Assembly (NCBI GenBank): GCA_002413075.1
Contig: DHWG01000122.1
Location: 1,099-22,541, forward strand
DNA: 21,443 bases
Origin: Desulfosporosinus sp. UBA5188
GTDB taxonomy: Bacteria; Bacillota; Desulfitobacteriia; Desulfitobacteriales; Desulfitobacteriaceae
Reading direction: 5' to 3'
Positions 21,293 to 21,443 of the stretch are shown here, piece after piece. Made by a program: the position numbers and the translations under genes. Within the stretch, counting starts at the first letter, position 1, and each line of letters starts with the position of its first letter. Under the pieces are notes generated by a model. The model was given only the letters and a program-made list of their open reading frames with translations. It ran no database searches and was not told where the DNA came from.

Positions 21293-21443
21293 ATGAAGAT
21301 AAGGCATAAAAGAGATAGATTTAAACAGCTAAGGAAAGCCTATGGTACACAAAATGAAGTGGGTGAAGCCGTTGGCGTTTCAGGGACTATGATAAGGTAT
21401 ATTGAAAATGGTTACGCAACTCCCAGTGGAAAATTAATGCTAA
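21293..21443 (+). CDS. XRE-family HTH protein, cut by window edge
   Basis: ATG 21293 follows AAAGGTGG at 21275-21282. The visible 50 residues (KIRHKRDRFKQLRKAYG, then TQNEVGEAVGVSGTMIRYIENG and ATPSGKLML) are an XRE helix-turn-helix. The gene runs off the right edge. Divergent from the XRE-ImmA pair, it takes the Cro-like or excision-control position in a phage or integrative-element switch. Confidence 0.85.
   Translation, partial: MKIRHKRDRFKQLRKAYGTQNEVGEAVGVSGTMIRYIENGYATPSGKLML

Noticed and set aside
19194..21443. Attachment-site direct repeat of the tRNA-Val 3' end
   Set aside because: I searched for the T-arm and acceptor end (e.g. TCGCCCACCA) and found no second copy in the window.

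Overview
The window looks like chromosomal DNA of a spore-forming, low-to-medium GC Firmicute of the Clostridia (Peptococcaceae/Desulfitobacteriaceae type, e.g. Desulfosporosinus or Desulfitobacterium). Reasons: glyQ-glyS behind a T-box, a CcpN-like HTH-CBS regulator followed by a pyruvate,phosphate dikinase (PPDK) regulatory protein and PPDK, a dnaG-rpoD pair, a GerMN lipoprotein, and tRNAs with encoded CCA. The genus is an inference from gene content, not from a database search.

Layout. 1-1142: 3' part of an acyl-CoA dehydrogenase that enters from outside the window. 1194-1589: a consensus sigma-A promoter, a glycine-type T-box riboswitch with terminator, and a second T-box-like motif close to glyQ. 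1590-4569: glyQ and glyS, one base apart. 4640-4741: an unusual non-coding array of AAA triplets repeating every 7 nt. 4854-9049: regulator (CcpN-like), PPDK regulatory protein, and PPDK, the last two overlapping. 9050-13560: accessory DNA with a leaderless ArsR-type regulator plus a VOC-fold protein bracketed by two homologous hairpins, a deleted and frameshifted IS1182-type transposase, and a secreted cell-wall-binding peptidase. 13598-14590: dGTPase-like HD hydrolase, sharing a bidirectional terminator with a convergent GerMN lipoprotein gene. 15729-18765: dnaG and rpoD. 18821-19411: promoter, tRNA-Asn, tRNA-Met/Ile2, tRNA-Val and a terminator. 19419-21443: the start of what looks like an integrative element or prophage control region: an ImmA/IrrE-type peptidase with extra C-terminal zinc-ribbon cysteines, an XRE repressor translationally coupled to it, and a divergent second XRE gene cut by the window edge.

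How it fits together. In Bacillus subtilis glyQ-glyS-ccpN-yqfL-dnaG-sigA are neighbours, so this is the same macromolecular-synthesis neighbourhood, with ppdK added next to its own regulator and about 4.5 kb of accessory DNA wedged between ppdK and dgt/dnaG. The regulator/PPDK block joins sensing of glycolytic or gluconeogenic state to reversible threonine phosphorylation of PPDK (Thr450 beside catalytic His452). The right end resembles the ImmR/ImmA control module of ICEBs1-type elements lying next to a tRNA gene, but no integrase or tRNA-derived direct repeat is visible in the window.

The least explained signals are the 7-nt periodic array at 4640-4741, the two homologous hairpins flanking the ArsR/VOC pair, the ArsR promoter with an operator in its spacer and an apparently leaderless start, and the zinc-ribbon-extended ImmA protein.
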